From Nonomuraea helvata (GTDB taxonomy: Bacteria; Actinomycetota; Actinomycetes; Streptosporangiales; Streptosporangiaceae), in assembly GCF_039535785.1 (NCBI RefSeq), contig NZ_BAAAXV010000009.1, positions 2,170,001-2,234,000 of the forward strand: DNA of 64,000 nt, written 5' to 3'. The position numbers and the translations under genes were made by a program. The notes under the pieces are model-generated. The model was not told where the DNA came from. It worked only from the letters and a program-made list of their open reading frames with translations, and made no database searches. Shown piece by piece: positions 7,625-17,799 of this stretch (its first letter is position 1; each line of letters starts with the position of its first letter).

Positions 7625-8320
7625 ATGTCCGAGGTAACGCGGCCGACGCTGTCCGACGCTCTGACCGAGCGCATGCTGGAGCTCATCCGTACGGGCGGGC
7701 ACCGGCCGGGCGACAGGCTGCCCTCGACCAGGGAGCTCTCCCAGCGCTTCGCCGTCACCACTCCGACGCTACGCGAAGCGCTACGCAGACTCGAGGCCAC
7801 CGGGGCCATCGAGATGCGGCACGGCTCCGGCATCTACGTCGGAGCCGATATCGAGCGGGTCGTCCTGCCCAACCCCAACGTGCGCGAGCTGCACGCCGCC
7901 CGGCTCCTTGAGCTGCTCGGCGCGCGCATCCTGATCGAGCCGCCGCTGGCCGCGATGGCCGCCCAGCACGCGGACCCCGACGAGCTGGCCCCGCTCAAGC
8001 GGGTGCTCGACGAGGCGGGCAGGCACCTGCGCGGCGACGACGCACTGCTGCACGAGGCCAACATGTCCTTCCACCGGGCGACGGCCCGGCTGGCGGGCAA
8101 CAGCGTGCTGCACGAGGTCGTCGACTCGCTGCTCACCATCCACGGACCCGAGCAGCGGGAGATCCTGCAGATCTTCGATGACCGGCGCCGCGACTACGAG
8201 GAGCACCTGGCGATCCTGGAGGCCATCGAAGCACGCGACACCGCGCAGGCCGAGGAGCGCATGCGTGTCCACCTGGTGGACGTGAAGACCGTAATAGAGC
8301 ACAGGTTGCAATCCCCCTGA
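7625..8320 (+). CDS. GntR/FadR-family transcriptional regulator
   Basis: This 231-residue protein has an N-terminal winged helix-turn-helix (residues about 8-75: GDRLPSTRELSQRFAV, then TLREALRRLEATGAIEMRHGSGIYV) followed by an all-helical FCD-type ligand domain (about 90-225; EANMSFHRATARLAGN and HLAILEAIEARD carry the expected acidic and His residues). FCD regulators usually bind small organic or sugar acids. The ATG at 7625 is preferred to a GTG at 7607 because the latter lies inside the palindrome. It is the first gene of an operon with a sugar importer and hydrolases, and is the likely repressor of that operon and of the facing one. Confidence 0.9.
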   Translation: MSEVTRPTLSDALTERMLELIRTGGHRPGDRLPSTRELSQRFAVTTPTLREALRRLEATGAIEMRHGSGIYVGADIERVVLPNPNVRELHAARLLELLGARILIEPPLAAMAAQHADPDELAPLKRVLDEAGRHLRGDDALLHEANMSFHRATARLAGNSVLHEVVDSLLTIHGPEQREILQIFDDRRRDYEEHLAILEAIEARDTAQAEERMRVHLVDVKTVIEHRLQSP

Positions 8321-8341
8321 AAGAAACAAGGAGGCCGGTCC

Positions 8342-9589
8342 ATGTTCCGGTCACGTGTGGTCACGCTCGGCGTGGCGGCGCTTGTCCTCACCGCCTGCGG
8401 CGGAAACGGCGCGCAGCCGCAGAAGAAGACCGAGCTGACCCTGTACAACGACAAGGGCGCCTGGACGAAGTACTTCGACGAGATGGGCGCCCTGTCCAAG
8501 CAGAGCATCGGCCTGGGCATGAAGCCGACGGGATACACGGACTCGGCGCAGTACCAGGCGTTCATCAAGGCGTCGTTCCGTACCAATGTCAAGCCTGACC
8601 TGTTCACCTGGCAGACCGGGGGGATGCTCGAGGAGATCGTCAAGCAGAAGCAGGTGGCCGACACGACGGACATCTGGCAGCAGGCGATCCAGGCGGGCGA
8701 CCTGTCGAAGGACCTCGCGCCGTACTACACGATCGGCGGCAGGCAGTACTGCGTGCCGATGAACGTCGCGTACTGGGGCATGTTCTACAACAAGAAGATC
8801 TTCGGCAAGTACGGCCTCGAGGCCCCGAAGACGTGGGACGACCTGATCAAGGTGGCCGACACGCTGAAGAAGAACGGCGTCAAGGCCTTCTACCACACGA
8901 GCGTGCTCTTCTCCTTCGTCTGGTTCGAGCAGCTCATGGCCGGCACCGACCCCGACCTGTACGACCGCCTGGCCACCGGCAAGGCGAAGTACACCGACCC
9001 GGGCGTGGTCCAGGTGATGGAGAAGTGGAAGTCCCTCATTGACGCCGGATATTTCATCAATCCGGGGGACAAGACGGACCCTGGTGACGTGCTGAAGAAC
9101 GGCAAGGCCGCGATGGTCTCCTTCGGCACCTGGTTCAACACCAGCATGACCCAGCGGAACATGAAGTCCGGCGAGGACTACGACTTCTTCGTCATCCCCA
9201 ACGTCAATCCCGCGCTGCCCAAGACCTCGATGATCTTCGAGAGCGGCCCGCTCTGCTCGCTGACCAAGGCGGCCGACCCCGCGGCCAACCAGAAGTACCT
9301 GAAGTGGTGGACCACGTCCGAGGCCCAGGGGAAGTGGGCGTCCAGCAGGGGCGACGTGAGCGCCAACCCCAAGGTGAGCATCGCGGACAAGGCGCTCGGC
9401 ACCGTCACGAAGGACGCGGGCGGCGGCCAGTACCGCCTGGTCAACAGGTACTTCGAGGCCACGCCGCCGCCGGTGCTGACGGCCGCGCTGGACGGGTTCA
9501 GCAAGTTCGTGACGGAGCCGGGGAGCTACAAGGAGGTCCTGGAGACCATCCAGAAGGCCGCTGATGAGTACTGGAGTGCGCATCAGTGA
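8342..9589 (+). CDS. sugar ABC transporter substrate-binding lipoprotein
   Basis: This 415-residue protein has a lipoprotein signal ending LTAC with Cys19 as the lipidated residue. The mature part is a typical family-1 extracellular solute-binding protein: LTLYNDKGAW, WGMFYNKKIFGKYG, then PKTWDDLIKVADTLKKNG. It would be tethered outside the membrane and deliver an oligosaccharide or glycoside to the two permeases that follow. A strong aaggagg site precedes ATG 8342, 21 bp after gntR. No ATPase gene lies in the operon, so a shared MsiK-type ATPase from elsewhere is probably used, as is usual in actinomycetes. Confidence 0.95.
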   Translation: MFRSRVVTLGVAALVLTACGGNGAQPQKKTELTLYNDKGAWTKYFDEMGALSKQSIGLGMKPTGYTDSAQYQAFIKASFRTNVKPDLFTWQTGGMLEEIVKQKQVADTTDIWQQAIQAGDLSKDLAPYYTIGGRQYCVPMNVAYWGMFYNKKIFGKYGLEAPKTWDDLIKVADTLKKNGVKAFYHTSVLFSFVWFEQLMAGTDPDLYDRLATGKAKYTDPGVVQVMEKWKSLIDAGYFINPGDKTDPGDVLKNGKAAMVSFGTWFNTSMTQRNMKSGEDYDFFVIPNVNPALPKTSMIFESGPLCSLTKAADPAANQKYLKWWTTSEAQGKWASSRGDVSANPKVSIADKALGTVTKDAGGGQYRLVNRYFEATPPPVLTAALDGFSKFVTEPGSYKEVLETIQKAADEYWSAHQ

Positions 9590-10458
9590 GCGGAGCCAGG
9601 CGTCGAATCGGCCCTCGGGGTGAGGTGCTGCTCGGCCGGTTCGGTCACGGGTACGTGGCGCCCGCGGTGCTCCTGGTCGCGGGCCTGCTCTACGCGCCGT
9701 TCCTGTGGACGGCCTACCTCAGCTTCACCCGGTACGACGGCCTCGAGCCCGCCCAGTGGATCGGCGGGCACAACTTCGGCAAGCTGATCGAGGACCCGGC
9801 CCTGCTCACCTCGATCCGCAACACGCTGCTGTGGGTCGTCGGCACCATGGTGCTGCCCGTCGGGCTCGGCCTGCTGGTGGCGGTGCTGTCGTACGACATC
9901 AAGGGCGGCGTGTGGTTCCGGGTGCCGTTCCTGCTGCCGTACGCGCTGAGCGGCGCCGGCCTGGCCATGGTGTGGAGCCCGATCCTGTCGCACGGCGGCA
10001 TCGCCAACACGCTGCTCGGCGTGGACACCGCGTTCCTGCAGGACGCGCCGGTCAACACGGTCGCGATGCTGCTGGTCTGGACGTGGCAGCAGCTCGGCGT
10101 CAACATGCTGCTGTTCGTGGTGGGGCTGCAGTCCATCCCGAGGGAGCCGATCGAGGCGGCCCGGCTGGACGGGGCCGGGGGCTGGCAGCTGTTCCGGCTC
10201 GTCATCTGGCCGCTCATGAGGCCGCTGACGGCGGTCGTGGTCGGGCTCGCGCTGGTGGCCAGCCTGAAGACGTTCGACATCGTGTGGGTGCTGACTCAGG
10301 GCGGCCCTGGGCGCAACTCCGAGACGCTGGCGGTGACCATGTACAAGGAGACGTTCGTGGCCAGCGACTACGGCTACGGCTCGGCCGTGGCGGTGATGCT
10401 GACCGTCGTCACCGGGCTGGCGTCCTACCTCTACCTCAAGCGGCAGGTGGCCTCGTGA
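9586..10458 (+). CDS. sugar ABC transporter permease (MalF-like)
   Basis: This 290-residue inner-membrane protein has six membrane helices and the permease EAA loop EAARLDGAGGWQLFRLVIWP near residues 190-209, which contacts the ATPase. The GTG start at 9586 overlaps the stop of the binding protein (GTGA), giving translational coupling. It pairs with the following permease to form the translocation channel. The second residue onward (SGARRRIGPRGE) is basic and cytosolic. Confidence 0.95.
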   Translation: MSGARRRIGPRGEVLLGRFGHGYVAPAVLLVAGLLYAPFLWTAYLSFTRYDGLEPAQWIGGHNFGKLIEDPALLTSIRNTLLWVVGTMVLPVGLGLLVAVLSYDIKGGVWFRVPFLLPYALSGAGLAMVWSPILSHGGIANTLLGVDTAFLQDAPVNTVAMLLVWTWQQLGVNMLLFVVGLQSIPREPIEAARLDGAGGWQLFRLVIWPLMRPLTAVVVGLALVASLKTFDIVWVLTQGGPGRNSETLAVTMYKETFVASDYGYGSAVAVMLTVVTGLASYLYLKRQVAS

Positions 10459-11264
10459 TCCGGCGTGCCGTACTCGTCGTGCTCGGGCTGGTCTGGCTCG
10501 GGCCGACGTACCTGCTGCTCGTGAACGCCGCGCGCCCGGCCGGCTCGTACGATCCGGGCCGCGCGTGGGTGCCCTCACCCGACTTCGCGCTGTTCGAGAA
10601 CTTCGGGCGGGCCCTGGAGAGCGCCAACCTCACGCAGAGCCTGGCCAGCACCGCGCTGTACGCCGTCGTCTCGCCCCTGCTCGGAGTGATCATCGGTGCG
10701 CTGGCCGGGTACACCATCGTGGTGCTCCGGCTCCGCTACGGCTTCTTCTGGTTCATCCTGATCTTCGGCGGCACGGTCTTCCCCTCGCAGATGCTGCTCG
10801 TGCCGCTGTTCGTCGGCTACAGCGACGCCGGCCTGTACGACAGCCGCCTCGGCATGATCCTCATCTACACGGCGATCAGCGTGCCGCTGGCCGCGTTCGT
10901 GCTGCGCAACTTCTACACCGGCGTAGCCTTCTCGATCTTCGAGGCGGCCAGGATGGACGGCGCCTCCACCTGGCGCATCTTCTGGGGTATCTATCTGCCG
11001 ATCTCGCTCAGCGCGCTGACGGCGGTGTTCATCCTGGAGTTCACCTTCGTCTGGAACGACCTCATCTTCGGCCTGACCCTGACCCAGACCGAGGACGTGC
11101 GGCCGGTGATGACGGCCATCGCCGGCCTGATGACCGACGTGTACGCGGGCACGCCCGTCCCCGTCGGCCTGGCCGCGGGGCTCGTGGTCTCGCTGCCGAC
11201 CGTCGTGCTGTTCCTCGCCACCCAGCGCCTCTTCGCCAGGGGCCTGTCTCTAGGGAGTGTTTGA
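10455..11264 (+). CDS. sugar ABC transporter permease (MalG-like)
   Basis: This 269-residue inner-membrane partner of the preceding permease also has the EAA loop (EAARMDGASTWRIFWGIYLP). The GTG at 10455 overlaps the upstream stop. The frame is open far upstream inside malF-like DNA, but starts there would duplicate coding sequence, so the coupled GTG is chosen. Helices span nearly the whole length, and TFVWNDLIFG follows the EAA loop as in MalG-type proteins. Confidence 0.95.
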   Translation: MIRRAVLVVLGLVWLGPTYLLLVNAARPAGSYDPGRAWVPSPDFALFENFGRALESANLTQSLASTALYAVVSPLLGVIIGALAGYTIVVLRLRYGFFWFILIFGGTVFPSQMLLVPLFVGYSDAGLYDSRLGMILIYTAISVPLAAFVLRNFYTGVAFSIFEAARMDGASTWRIFWGIYLPISLSALTAVFILEFTFVWNDLIFGLTLTQTEDVRPVMTAIAGLMTDVYAGTPVPVGLAAGLVVSLPTVVLFLATQRLFARGLSLGSV

Positions 11265-14200
11265 TGACGAGCCGGTTGCTCCAGCGGAGCCTGGGCAGTC
11301 CCGACTACGACGGGATCAGGCAGGCGCTGCGCGACGACACCTCGACACCGGTGATCAGCGTGCGCGGGCTGGAGGTGCGGGTCTCGGTGCTGCCGCTGTT
11401 CACCCACGACGGCCGCCAGGCGGTCAGGGTGTCGAGCACCGAGCCGCTGACCCACGTGCTGGTGGGCGTGGACAGCGCGTCGGGCAGCGACGTGACGCTG
11501 CTGGTGCCCGAGGTGCAGGCGCCGCGCGTGCTCACGCTGGAGTGCCGCGACGACGCCGGGGTGGTCGGCAGCGCGCAGGTCACGGTGACCCCGCAGCGCA
11601 AGTGGAGCGTCTTCGTCGTGCACCACTCGCACCTGGACATCGGCTACACCGATCCGCAGGGCACCGTGCTCCGCCACCACCTGGACTACCTCGACGCGGC
11701 GCTGCGGCTGGCCGAGGAGACCGAGTCCTGGCCGGACGACGCGAAGTTCCGCTGGACGGTCGAGTCGTCGATGCCCGCGCTGAAGTGGCTCGACGCGCGG
11801 CCCGCCGACATGGTGGAGTCCTTCGCGCAGAAGGCCCGCGAGGGCGTGATCGAGGTGACCGCGCTGCCGTTCCAGCTCCACACGGAGGCGTGCTCGACCG
11901 AGGAGCTGTACCGCCAGCTCCGCTTCACCGGGCAGCTCAAGGAGCGGTACGGCTTCGCCACGAAGTCGGCCATGCACACCGACGTGCCCGGCGCGGTCGT
12001 CGGCCTGGTGGACGCGCTCAACGCGGCCGGCGTCCGCTACCTGGCCGCGGCCCACAACTGGGCCGGGCGGTCGGTGCCCTACCTGCACGGCGGCGACAAG
12101 CTGACCAGGCCGTTCCGGTGGCGGGCGCCGAGCGGGAACGAGGTCATCGTCTGGTTCACCGACACGCCGCACGGCATGGCGTACATGGAGGGCAACACGG
12201 TCGGCCTGACCGACTCCTACGAGCTGGCCGACGACCTGCTGCCGCGGTACCTGTCCGCGCTGGCCACGCGGGGGTACCCGTACGGGCCCGGGACGTTCGG
12301 CTGGCAGGGGCCCGACGCGCCTAAGGAGCCGTACGAGCTGGACGTGCTGCACCTGCGGGTACAGGGGGCGCACGCGGACAACGCGGGCCCCTCGATCGTG
12401 CCCGCCACGATCGCGCGCCGGTGGAACGAGAAGTGGGCCTACCCGCGCCTGCGCTCAGCCGTCAACAGCGACTTCTTCGAGCACGTCGAGGAGCGCTACC
12501 ACGACCGGCTGGCCGTGCACGAGGGTGACTGGACCGACTGGTGGGCCGACGGGCTCGGCTCGGGCGCGCGCCCGCTCGGCTACGTGCGCAGGGCGCAGTC
12601 CGCGCTGCGCGTGGCCGAGACCCTGCACACGATCGCGGGCGTGGACGCCACCGAGAAGATCGACGCGGCCTACGACAAGGTCGCCCTGTTCAACGAGCAC
12701 ACCTGGGGTGCGGCCAACCCGTGGGAGGACGCCGAGGAGGCGGGCGACTCGGGCGGCCTGCAGTGGACGCGCAAGTCGTCCGGCGCCTACGACGCCCAGG
12801 ACGACGCCGCCGACCTGCTGCACGCCGCGACCCGCAGGTTCGCCGCCGCGCTCTCCGAGGCGGGCACCGAGGGCGGGGCGCTGGCCTCGTTCGCCGTCTT
12901 CAACCCGGGCACGTGGGCGCGGACCGACGTCGTCCGCGCGTTCCTGCCGAGAGACGTGGTGGGCATCGACGTGCCGATCGCGCTGGTGGACGCGCGGACC
13001 GGGGAGACGCTCGCGCACCACGAGGAGTTCGTGCACCCGGAGGACTGGCCGACCCGGCCGATCGGGCGGCACGTGCAGGCGGTCGTCCCCGACGTTCCCG
13101 GCTTCGGCTACGCGCGCGTCGACGTCGTGCCGGGGGAGACCCAGGCCCCCGAGCCGGTCGAGCTGGACCTCAGCGGGGCGATCGAGAACGAGTTCTACCG
13201 CGTGGCCTACGACGTGCGCGAGGGCTACATCAGCTCGATCTTCGACAAGCGGGCCGGCCGCGAGCTGGTCAACGGCGACGCGGCGGCCGGCTTCGGCCAG
13301 TACGTCTACGACCAGTACGCCACCGCCCCGCATTTCAACCATTTGTCGGGACACGTTGGGGCGCACGACCGTACGCTCCTGGGCGACCGGGCCATCGGCA
13401 AGGGCGCCACCATCACCAAGGCCCAGCGCACGGCCGTCGGCGAGAAGCTGGTCGTGGAGCTGCACGGCAAGGGCGTCGACTGGATCCGCACGACGATCGA
13501 GCTGCACAGGGGCGTGCCCCGGCTGGACCTGACCTACCAGCTCGCCAAGCAGGGCACCCCGGCCAAGGAGGCCGTCTTCCTGGCCTTCCCGTTCGCGGCC
13601 GGCCCGCCCAGCGTCTGGGAGCTGACCGGCGGCGTCGGCGGCCCAGCTGTGCCCCGTGTGCCGGGCTCGGCCGAGTACATGCTGCCGATCAGGCACTGGA
13701 TCGCGTTCGAGGACCCCGAACTGACCGTGGCCTGGGCCACGCTGGAGGCGCCGCTCGTGCAGCTCGGCACCATCCACATGCCGTACGCGCCTTTCCCGCC
13801 CACGCTCGACCAGGAGGACGGCACGGTCTACTCCTGGGCGCTCAACAACATCTGGGACACCAATTTCCCGGCCCAGCAGCAGGGCGAGACCACCTTCCGC
13901 TACGCGGTCACCTCGACTCCCAATGTCGCCGGGTCCGCGACGGTTGTGGGGGCTCAGGGTCGCCGACTCGGCGCGGCGGCCGCCTCGGGGCTGACCGAGC
14001 CGTTCGTCGGCGCGCTGATCACCGACAGCCCCGACGTCACCGAGACGTACGCGTCGGTCGACCACCCCGACGTGCTGATCACGTCGATCGGGCGGTCGGG
14101 GGACGAGCGCGTGGTGCGACTGCAGTCGCTCGCGTCCGAGCCGGTCGAGGTGTCGGTCCGCCTGCCGGGGCTGCGCGCGGCCCGCGGGCTCGACGTGGTG

Positions 14201-14266
14201 GATGAGACGGTCAAGGTACGGCTGCCCGCCTGCGGGGTGGCCGCTGTTTGGGGGACGTGTTCGTGA
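11264..14266 (+). CDS. GH38-family alpha-mannosidase-like glycoside hydrolase
   Basis: This protein has exactly 1000 residues. The GH38 catalytic domain (about 115-400) opens with [12 protein letters not shown] (residues 120 onward), the zinc-binding His/Asp motif of the family, and has AMHTDVPG with Asp240 as candidate nucleophile. A three-helix region follows near 400-540, and the beta-sandwich C-terminal domains fill the rest ([12 protein letters not shown], then LDLTYQL). There is no signal peptide, so it would act in the cytosol on sugars delivered by the importer. ATG 11264 shares a base with the permease stop. [10 protein letters not shown] differs from classical lysosomal-type GH38 (HNDPGW), so it belongs to a distant subgroup and activity on alpha-mannosides is not certain. 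Confidence 0.85.
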   Translation: MTSRLLQRSLGSPDYDGIRQALRDDTSTPVISVRGLEVRVSVLPLFTHDGRQAVRVSSTEPLTHVLVGVDSASGSDVTLLVPEVQAPRVLTLECRDDAGVVGSAQVTVTPQRKWSVFVVHHSHLDIGYTDPQGTVLRHHLDYLDAALRLAEETESWPDDAKFRWTVESSMPALKWLDARPADMVESFAQKAREGVIEVTALPFQLHTEACSTEELYRQLRFTGQLKERYGFATKSAMHTDVPGAVVGLVDALNAAGVRYLAAAHNWAGRSVPYLHGGDKLTRPFRWRAPSGNEVIVWFTDTPHGMAYMEGNTVGLTDSYELADDLLPRYLSALATRGYPYGPGTFGWQGPDAPKEPYELDVLHLRVQGAHADNAGPSIVPATIARRWNEKWAYPRLRSAVNSDFFEHVEERYHDRLAVHEGDWTDWWADGLGSGARPLGYVRRAQSALRVAETLHTIAGVDATEKIDAAYDKVALFNEHTWGAANPWEDAEEAGDSGGLQWTRKSSGAYDAQDDAADLLHAATRRFAAALSEAGTEGGALASFAVFNPGTWARTDVVRAFLPRDVVGIDVPIALVDARTGETLAHHEEFVHPEDWPTRPIGRHVQAVVPDVPGFGYARVDVVPGETQAPEPVELDLSGAIENEFYRVAYDVREGYISSIFDKRAGRELVNGDAAAGFGQYVYDQYATAPHFNHLSGHVGAHDRTLLGDRAIGKGATITKAQRTAVGEKLVVELHGKGVDWIRTTIELHRGVPRLDLTYQLAKQGTPAKEAVFLAFPFAAGPPSVWELTGGVGGPAVPRVPGSAEYMLPIRHWIAFEDPELTVAWATLEAPLVQLGTIHMPYAPFPPTLDQEDGTVYSWALNNIWDTNFPAQQQGETTFRYAVTSTPNVAGSATVVGAQGRRLGAAAASGLTEPFVGALITDSPDVTETYASVDHPDVLITSIGRSGDERVVRLQSLASEPVEVSVRLPGLRAARGLDVVDETVKVRLPACGVAAVWGTCS

Positions 14267-15495
14267 AGATCGTCGACATCAGGGCCACAACGGTCGCGGT
14301 CCCGCTGGAGGCGCCGCTGCGGCACAGCAACGGCGCGCACTGGGGCAGGTTCGTCCGCACGATCGTCGAGGTCGAGGCCGACAACGGGCTGGTCGGCCTG
14401 GGCGAGATGGGCGGCGGAGGGGAGAGCGCGGAAGCAGCGTTCCGCGCGCTGATGCCGTACCTGAAGGGCCATGACCCCTTCCAGCTCGAGGCGCTGCGCT
14501 TCAAGATCGCCAACCCGACGGCCTCGCTCTACAACAACAGGACGCAGCTTCTCGCGGCCATCGAGTTCGCCTGCATCGACCTCATCGGGCAGCACCTGGG
14601 CGTGCCCGCGCACGACCTGCTCGGCGGGCGGATCCGCGATGCCGTGCCGTTCGCCTCGTACCTGTTCTTCCGGTACGCGGCCGAGGGCCACGGCGAGATC
14701 CGCACGCCCGAGCAGCTCGTCGAGCACACCAGGCATCTCAAGAAGGCGCACGGGTTCGCCGTTCACAAGCTCAAGGGCGGCGTGTTCCCGCCGGACTACG
14801 AGCTGGAGTGCTACCGGGCGCTGGCCGAGGCGTTCCCTGACGACCGGCTCAGGTACGACCCGAACGCCGTGCTCTCGGTGGCCGAGGGGCTGCGCTTCGG
14901 CCGGGCCATCGAGGGGCTGAACAACGACTACCTGGAGGACCCGGTCTGGGGCCTGGAAGGGCTCAGGACCATCCGCGAGCAGGTCAGGGTGCCCCTGGCG
15001 ACGAACACCGTCGTGGTCAACTTCGAGCAGCTCGCCTCGAACGTCATGCGCAGGGCCGCCGACGTGGTGCTGCTCGACACGACGTTCTGGGGCGGCATCA
15101 GGCCGTGCGTGAAGGCGGCGGGCGTGTGCGAGACGTTCCAGCTCGGGGTGGCCGTGCACTCGTCAGGGGAGCTGGGCATCCAGCTGGCGACCATGCTGCA
15201 CCTCGGCGCGGTGCTGCCGAACCTCACCTACGCCGCCGACGCGCACTACCACCAGCTCACGGACGACGTGATCGAGGGCGGGAAGATGGCGTACTCGGAG
15301 GGCGCCATCGCCGTCCCGCCGGGGCCCGGGCTGGGGGTGCGGCTGGACCCGGAGAAGGTCGCCCGCTACGCCGAGTACTACCGGGAGACGGGCGGCTATC
15401 CGTACGACCGCGACCCCGGGCGGCCCGGCTGGTACGCCACCGTGCCGAACGAGCGTTTCGCGGATCCGTCCGTTTCCATCGATGTAGCTCCATAA
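14263..15495 (+). CDS. enolase-superfamily sugar-acid dehydratase (glucarate dehydratase-like)
   Basis: This 410-residue protein has the N-terminal capping domain and TIM-barrel of the mandelate racemase/glucarate dehydratase group. Visible active-site elements are the KxK base motif in VHKLKGG (Lys169, Lys171), the metal ligand in RYDPNAVL (Asp199), LEDPVWG (Glu225) and the general-acid His299 in VHSSGELG. It would dehydrate an aldonate or aldarate to a 2-keto-3-deoxy product. GTG 14263 overlaps the hydrolase stop (GTGA) and has an upstream gggga; a TTG at 14248 is possible. It follows the glycosidase directly, so it probably processes an acid derived from the released sugar. Confidence 0.88.
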   Translation: MKIVDIRATTVAVPLEAPLRHSNGAHWGRFVRTIVEVEADNGLVGLGEMGGGGESAEAAFRALMPYLKGHDPFQLEALRFKIANPTASLYNNRTQLLAAIEFACIDLIGQHLGVPAHDLLGGRIRDAVPFASYLFFRYAAEGHGEIRTPEQLVEHTRHLKKAHGFAVHKLKGGVFPPDYELECYRALAEAFPDDRLRYDPNAVLSVAEGLRFGRAIEGLNNDYLEDPVWGLEGLRTIREQVRVPLATNTVVVNFEQLASNVMRRAADVVLLDTTFWGGIRPCVKAAGVCETFQLGVAVHSSGELGIQLATMLHLGAVLPNLTYAADAHYHQLTDDVIEGGKMAYSEGAIAVPPGPGLGVRLDPEKVARYAEYYRETGGYPYDRDPGRPGWYATVPNERFADPSVSIDVAP

Positions 15496-15504
15496 TTGGG
15501 CGAT

Positions 15505-16941
15505 ATGTCTGAAGCTACCCAGCCGGCGCCCCCGGCCGACAACCTTGTCACCACGTCGCACGCCCTGCCGTCGGGGCAGGCGTACACCGCCACCACCGGC
15601 ACCATGGTGCTGCGCGAGGAGGTGATCGACGACGGCAAGTTCGAGGGACTGCGGCCGAAGGCCGAGATGTTCGTCACCTCGTACACGCTCGACGGGGCCG
15701 ACCCGCTGAGCCGGCCGGTCACGTTCGCGTTCAACGGCGGCCCCGGCTCCTCGAGCGTCTGGCTGCACCTGGGCGTGCTCGGGCCGCGCCGGGTCGTGAT
15801 GGGGGACGCGGGAGCGCTCCTGCCTCCTCCGTACGGCCTGGCCGACAACGAGGAGAGCCTGCTGGCCGTGAGCGACCTGGTCTTCATCGACCCGGTCTCG
15901 ACCGGCTACTCGCGGGCCGCCGAGGGTGAGAAGGCGGAGCCGTACCACGGCTTCACCGGCGACATCGAGTCGGTCGGCGAGATCATCCGGTTGTGGACCA
16001 CCAGGAACGGGCGGTGGATGTCGCCGAAGTTCCTGGCGGGGGAGTCGTACGGGACGATCAGGGCGGCCGCGCTGGCCGATCACCTGCAGTCGCGGTACGG
16101 CATGTACCTCAACGGCGTGATGCTGATCTCCTCGGTGCTCGACTTCATCACCGGGGATTTCAACCAGGGCAACGACCTGGGCTACGCCCTCTATTTGCCG
16201 ACTTATGCCGCTATTGCGCACTATCACGGGCTGCATGGGGACCGGCCGCTGGCCGACGTGCTCCGCGAGGCCGAGGCGTTCGCCGAGCGCGACTACCCGT
16301 GGGCGCTGGCGCGCGGCAACCGCCTCAGCGCCGAGGAGCGCTCGGCCGCCGTCTCCACGGTCGCCGCGCTGACGGGACTGAGCGAGGACTACGTCGACCG
16401 CGTGGACCTGCGGATCGAGCACATCCGGTTCTTCACCGAGGTGCTGCGCTCGCGCCGTCAGGTCGTCGGGCGGCTCGACGGGCGGTTCCTCGGCTGGGAC
16501 CCCGACTCGGGGCGCGAGCACTTCTCGGCCGACCCGAGCATGAACGCGATCATGGGCCCCTACAGCGCCGCGCTCAACCACTACCTCCGTACCGAGCTGG
16601 GCTACGCCAACGACCTGCCGTACGAGGTGCTCACCTCGCGGGTGCATCCGTGGTCGTACAAGGAGTTCGAGGGCGTGCACGTCCAGGTGGTCGACAAGCT
16701 GGGCGCGGCCATGCGGGCCAACCCCCACCTGCGTGTCCATGTGGCCTGCGGCTACCACGACGGCGCGACGCCGTACTACGCCGCCGAGCACGCCTTCGCC
16801 CACCTGCCCGTGCCCGCGGAGCTGGCCGCGAACGTGGAGTTCAGGTACTACGAGGCAGGCCACATGATGTACGTCCACGAGCCGAGCAGGCTGCGCCAGT
16901 CAGCGGACCTGACCGCGTTCGTGCTCGGCCAGCAGGCCTGA
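15505..16941 (+). CDS. S10 serine carboxypeptidase-like protein
   Basis: This 478-residue protein carries the S10 signatures NGGPGSSS (about residue 77, oxyanion region), GESYGT with nucleophile Ser181, a late Asp in CGYHDGATPYY and His in EAGHMMY. There is no signal peptide, unusual for a classical secreted S10 peptidase but common in actinobacterial members of unknown substrate. ATG 15505 lies 9 bp after the enolase stop, so it belongs to the same operon. Its presence suggests the imported compound carries a peptide or acyl part. The end overlaps a convergent lipoprotein gene by 42 bp. Confidence 0.9.
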   Translation: MSEATQPAPPADNLVTTSHALPSGQAYTATTGTMVLREEVIDDGKFEGLRPKAEMFVTSYTLDGADPLSRPVTFAFNGGPGSSSVWLHLGVLGPRRVVMGDAGALLPPPYGLADNEESLLAVSDLVFIDPVSTGYSRAAEGEKAEPYHGFTGDIESVGEIIRLWTTRNGRWMSPKFLAGESYGTIRAAALADHLQSRYGMYLNGVMLISSVLDFITGDFNQGNDLGYALYLPTYAAIAHYHGLHGDRPLADVLREAEAFAERDYPWALARGNRLSAEERSAAVSTVAALTGLSEDYVDRVDLRIEHIRFFTEVLRSRRQVVGRLDGRFLGWDPDSGREHFSADPSMNAIMGPYSAALNHYLRTELGYANDLPYEVLTSRVHPWSYKEFEGVHVQVVDKLGAAMRANPHLRVHVACGYHDGATPYYAAEHAFAHLPVPAELAANVEFRYYEAGHMMYVHEPSRLRQSADLTAFVLGQQA

Positions 16942-17799
16942 CGCGCGGGCCAGGCGCTGTTTGAGGTTGGCGCGGAGCTCGGCGAAGCGCTCGGGGTTGT
17001 CCCGGATGAGCGTCCGCTGGAGCTCCGCGTCGGCCGCGAACCAGGCGGCGATCAGGCCCGACGACCACTTACAGGTCGTGTCCGCGTACGCGACCTGCTT
17101 CTCCTCCTCGCTGATGGCCGGCTTGTCCAGTTTCCAGCGGCCGTCGGCGATGGCGGCCTCCGGAGCCGGGTACGGATGGCCCGCCTGGCTCATGCACGAC
17201 TGCCAGCGTTTCGCCGCCGCCGTCACGGACGGGTCCTTGGCGGCCTGCTCCAGCGTGAGCGAGTCCTGCAGGGTCAGCCACGGCCAGTCCGCCTTCTGGG
17301 CGCCCTTGCCGAGCGTCTGCGTGGCCCGGTCCAGGCAGCCGCGGTCGACGGCGTTGCCGTACAGGCGGTGCCGGGTCGGCTTGGAGAGCTTGCCCGTCCA
17401 GGCGCCCGTGGTGTCGGGAGAGGGCAGGCGGGCCAGGTGGTAGCCGAAGTTCTTGGTCGCCACGGTGTCCGCGACGCCGTAGCGGCGGGAGTTGCCGGGG
17501 TCCACCGCGGCGATGGTGACGGGATCCTCATCGGGGAGGTCGATGACGGTCCCCTTCTTGCGCATGCAGCGTTCGACGAGCTGGTTGTGGGCGTTGCCCA
17601 GGATGGCCCGCTGCTCGGGAGTGGACTTGTAGGCGTCGAACGGCAGCACCAGTTCTGACACCGAGGAGACGCCCTTCTTGGGCGCCCGTGACGCGGGCTC
17701 GTCGGCGGCGCAGGCGGCGACAGAGATCAGCAGCAGCGTGCCCGCGAGGACTCCGCGGCAGCCGGCCTCCGGCGGCCAGGCCCGGCTGTTCAGCGACAC
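16900..17799 (-). CDS. unknown lipoprotein
   Basis: This is a protein of about 299 residues. GTG 17799 gives a signal ending ISVAAC with Cys30 as lipidation site. The mature domain has Cys pairs (VERCMRKKG, RGCLDRATQ, WQSCMSQAGHPYP, DTTCKWSSG), so it is probably disulfide-stabilised outside the cell. Similar Cys-spaced lipoproteins occur in actinomycetes without known function. The start overlaps the stop of the upstream inhibitor gene by 10 bp, so the two are co-transcribed and coupled. It probably does not belong to the sugar regulon. The exact start is uncertain, because this frame stays open into the upstream gene. Confidence 0.7.
   Translation of the reverse strand: MSLNSRAWPPEAGCRGVLAGTLLLISVAACAADEPASRAPKKGVSSVSELVLPFDAYKSTPEQRAILGNAHNQLVERCMRKKGTVIDLPDEDPVTIAAVDPGNSRRYGVADTVATKNFGYHLARLPSPDTTGAWTGKLSKPTRHRLYGNAVDRGCLDRATQTLGKGAQKADWPWLTLQDSLTLEQAAKDPSVTAAAKRWQSCMSQAGHPYPAPEAAIADGRWKLDKPAISEEEKQVAYADTTCKWSSGLIAAWFAADAELQRTLIRDNPERFAELRANLKQRLARASGLLAEHERGQVR

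Noticed and set aside
9705-10454. Upstream extension of the second permease gene to a 519-residue protein
   Set aside because: The added part is an out-of-frame reading of the first permease; the GTG overlapping its stop is the credible start.
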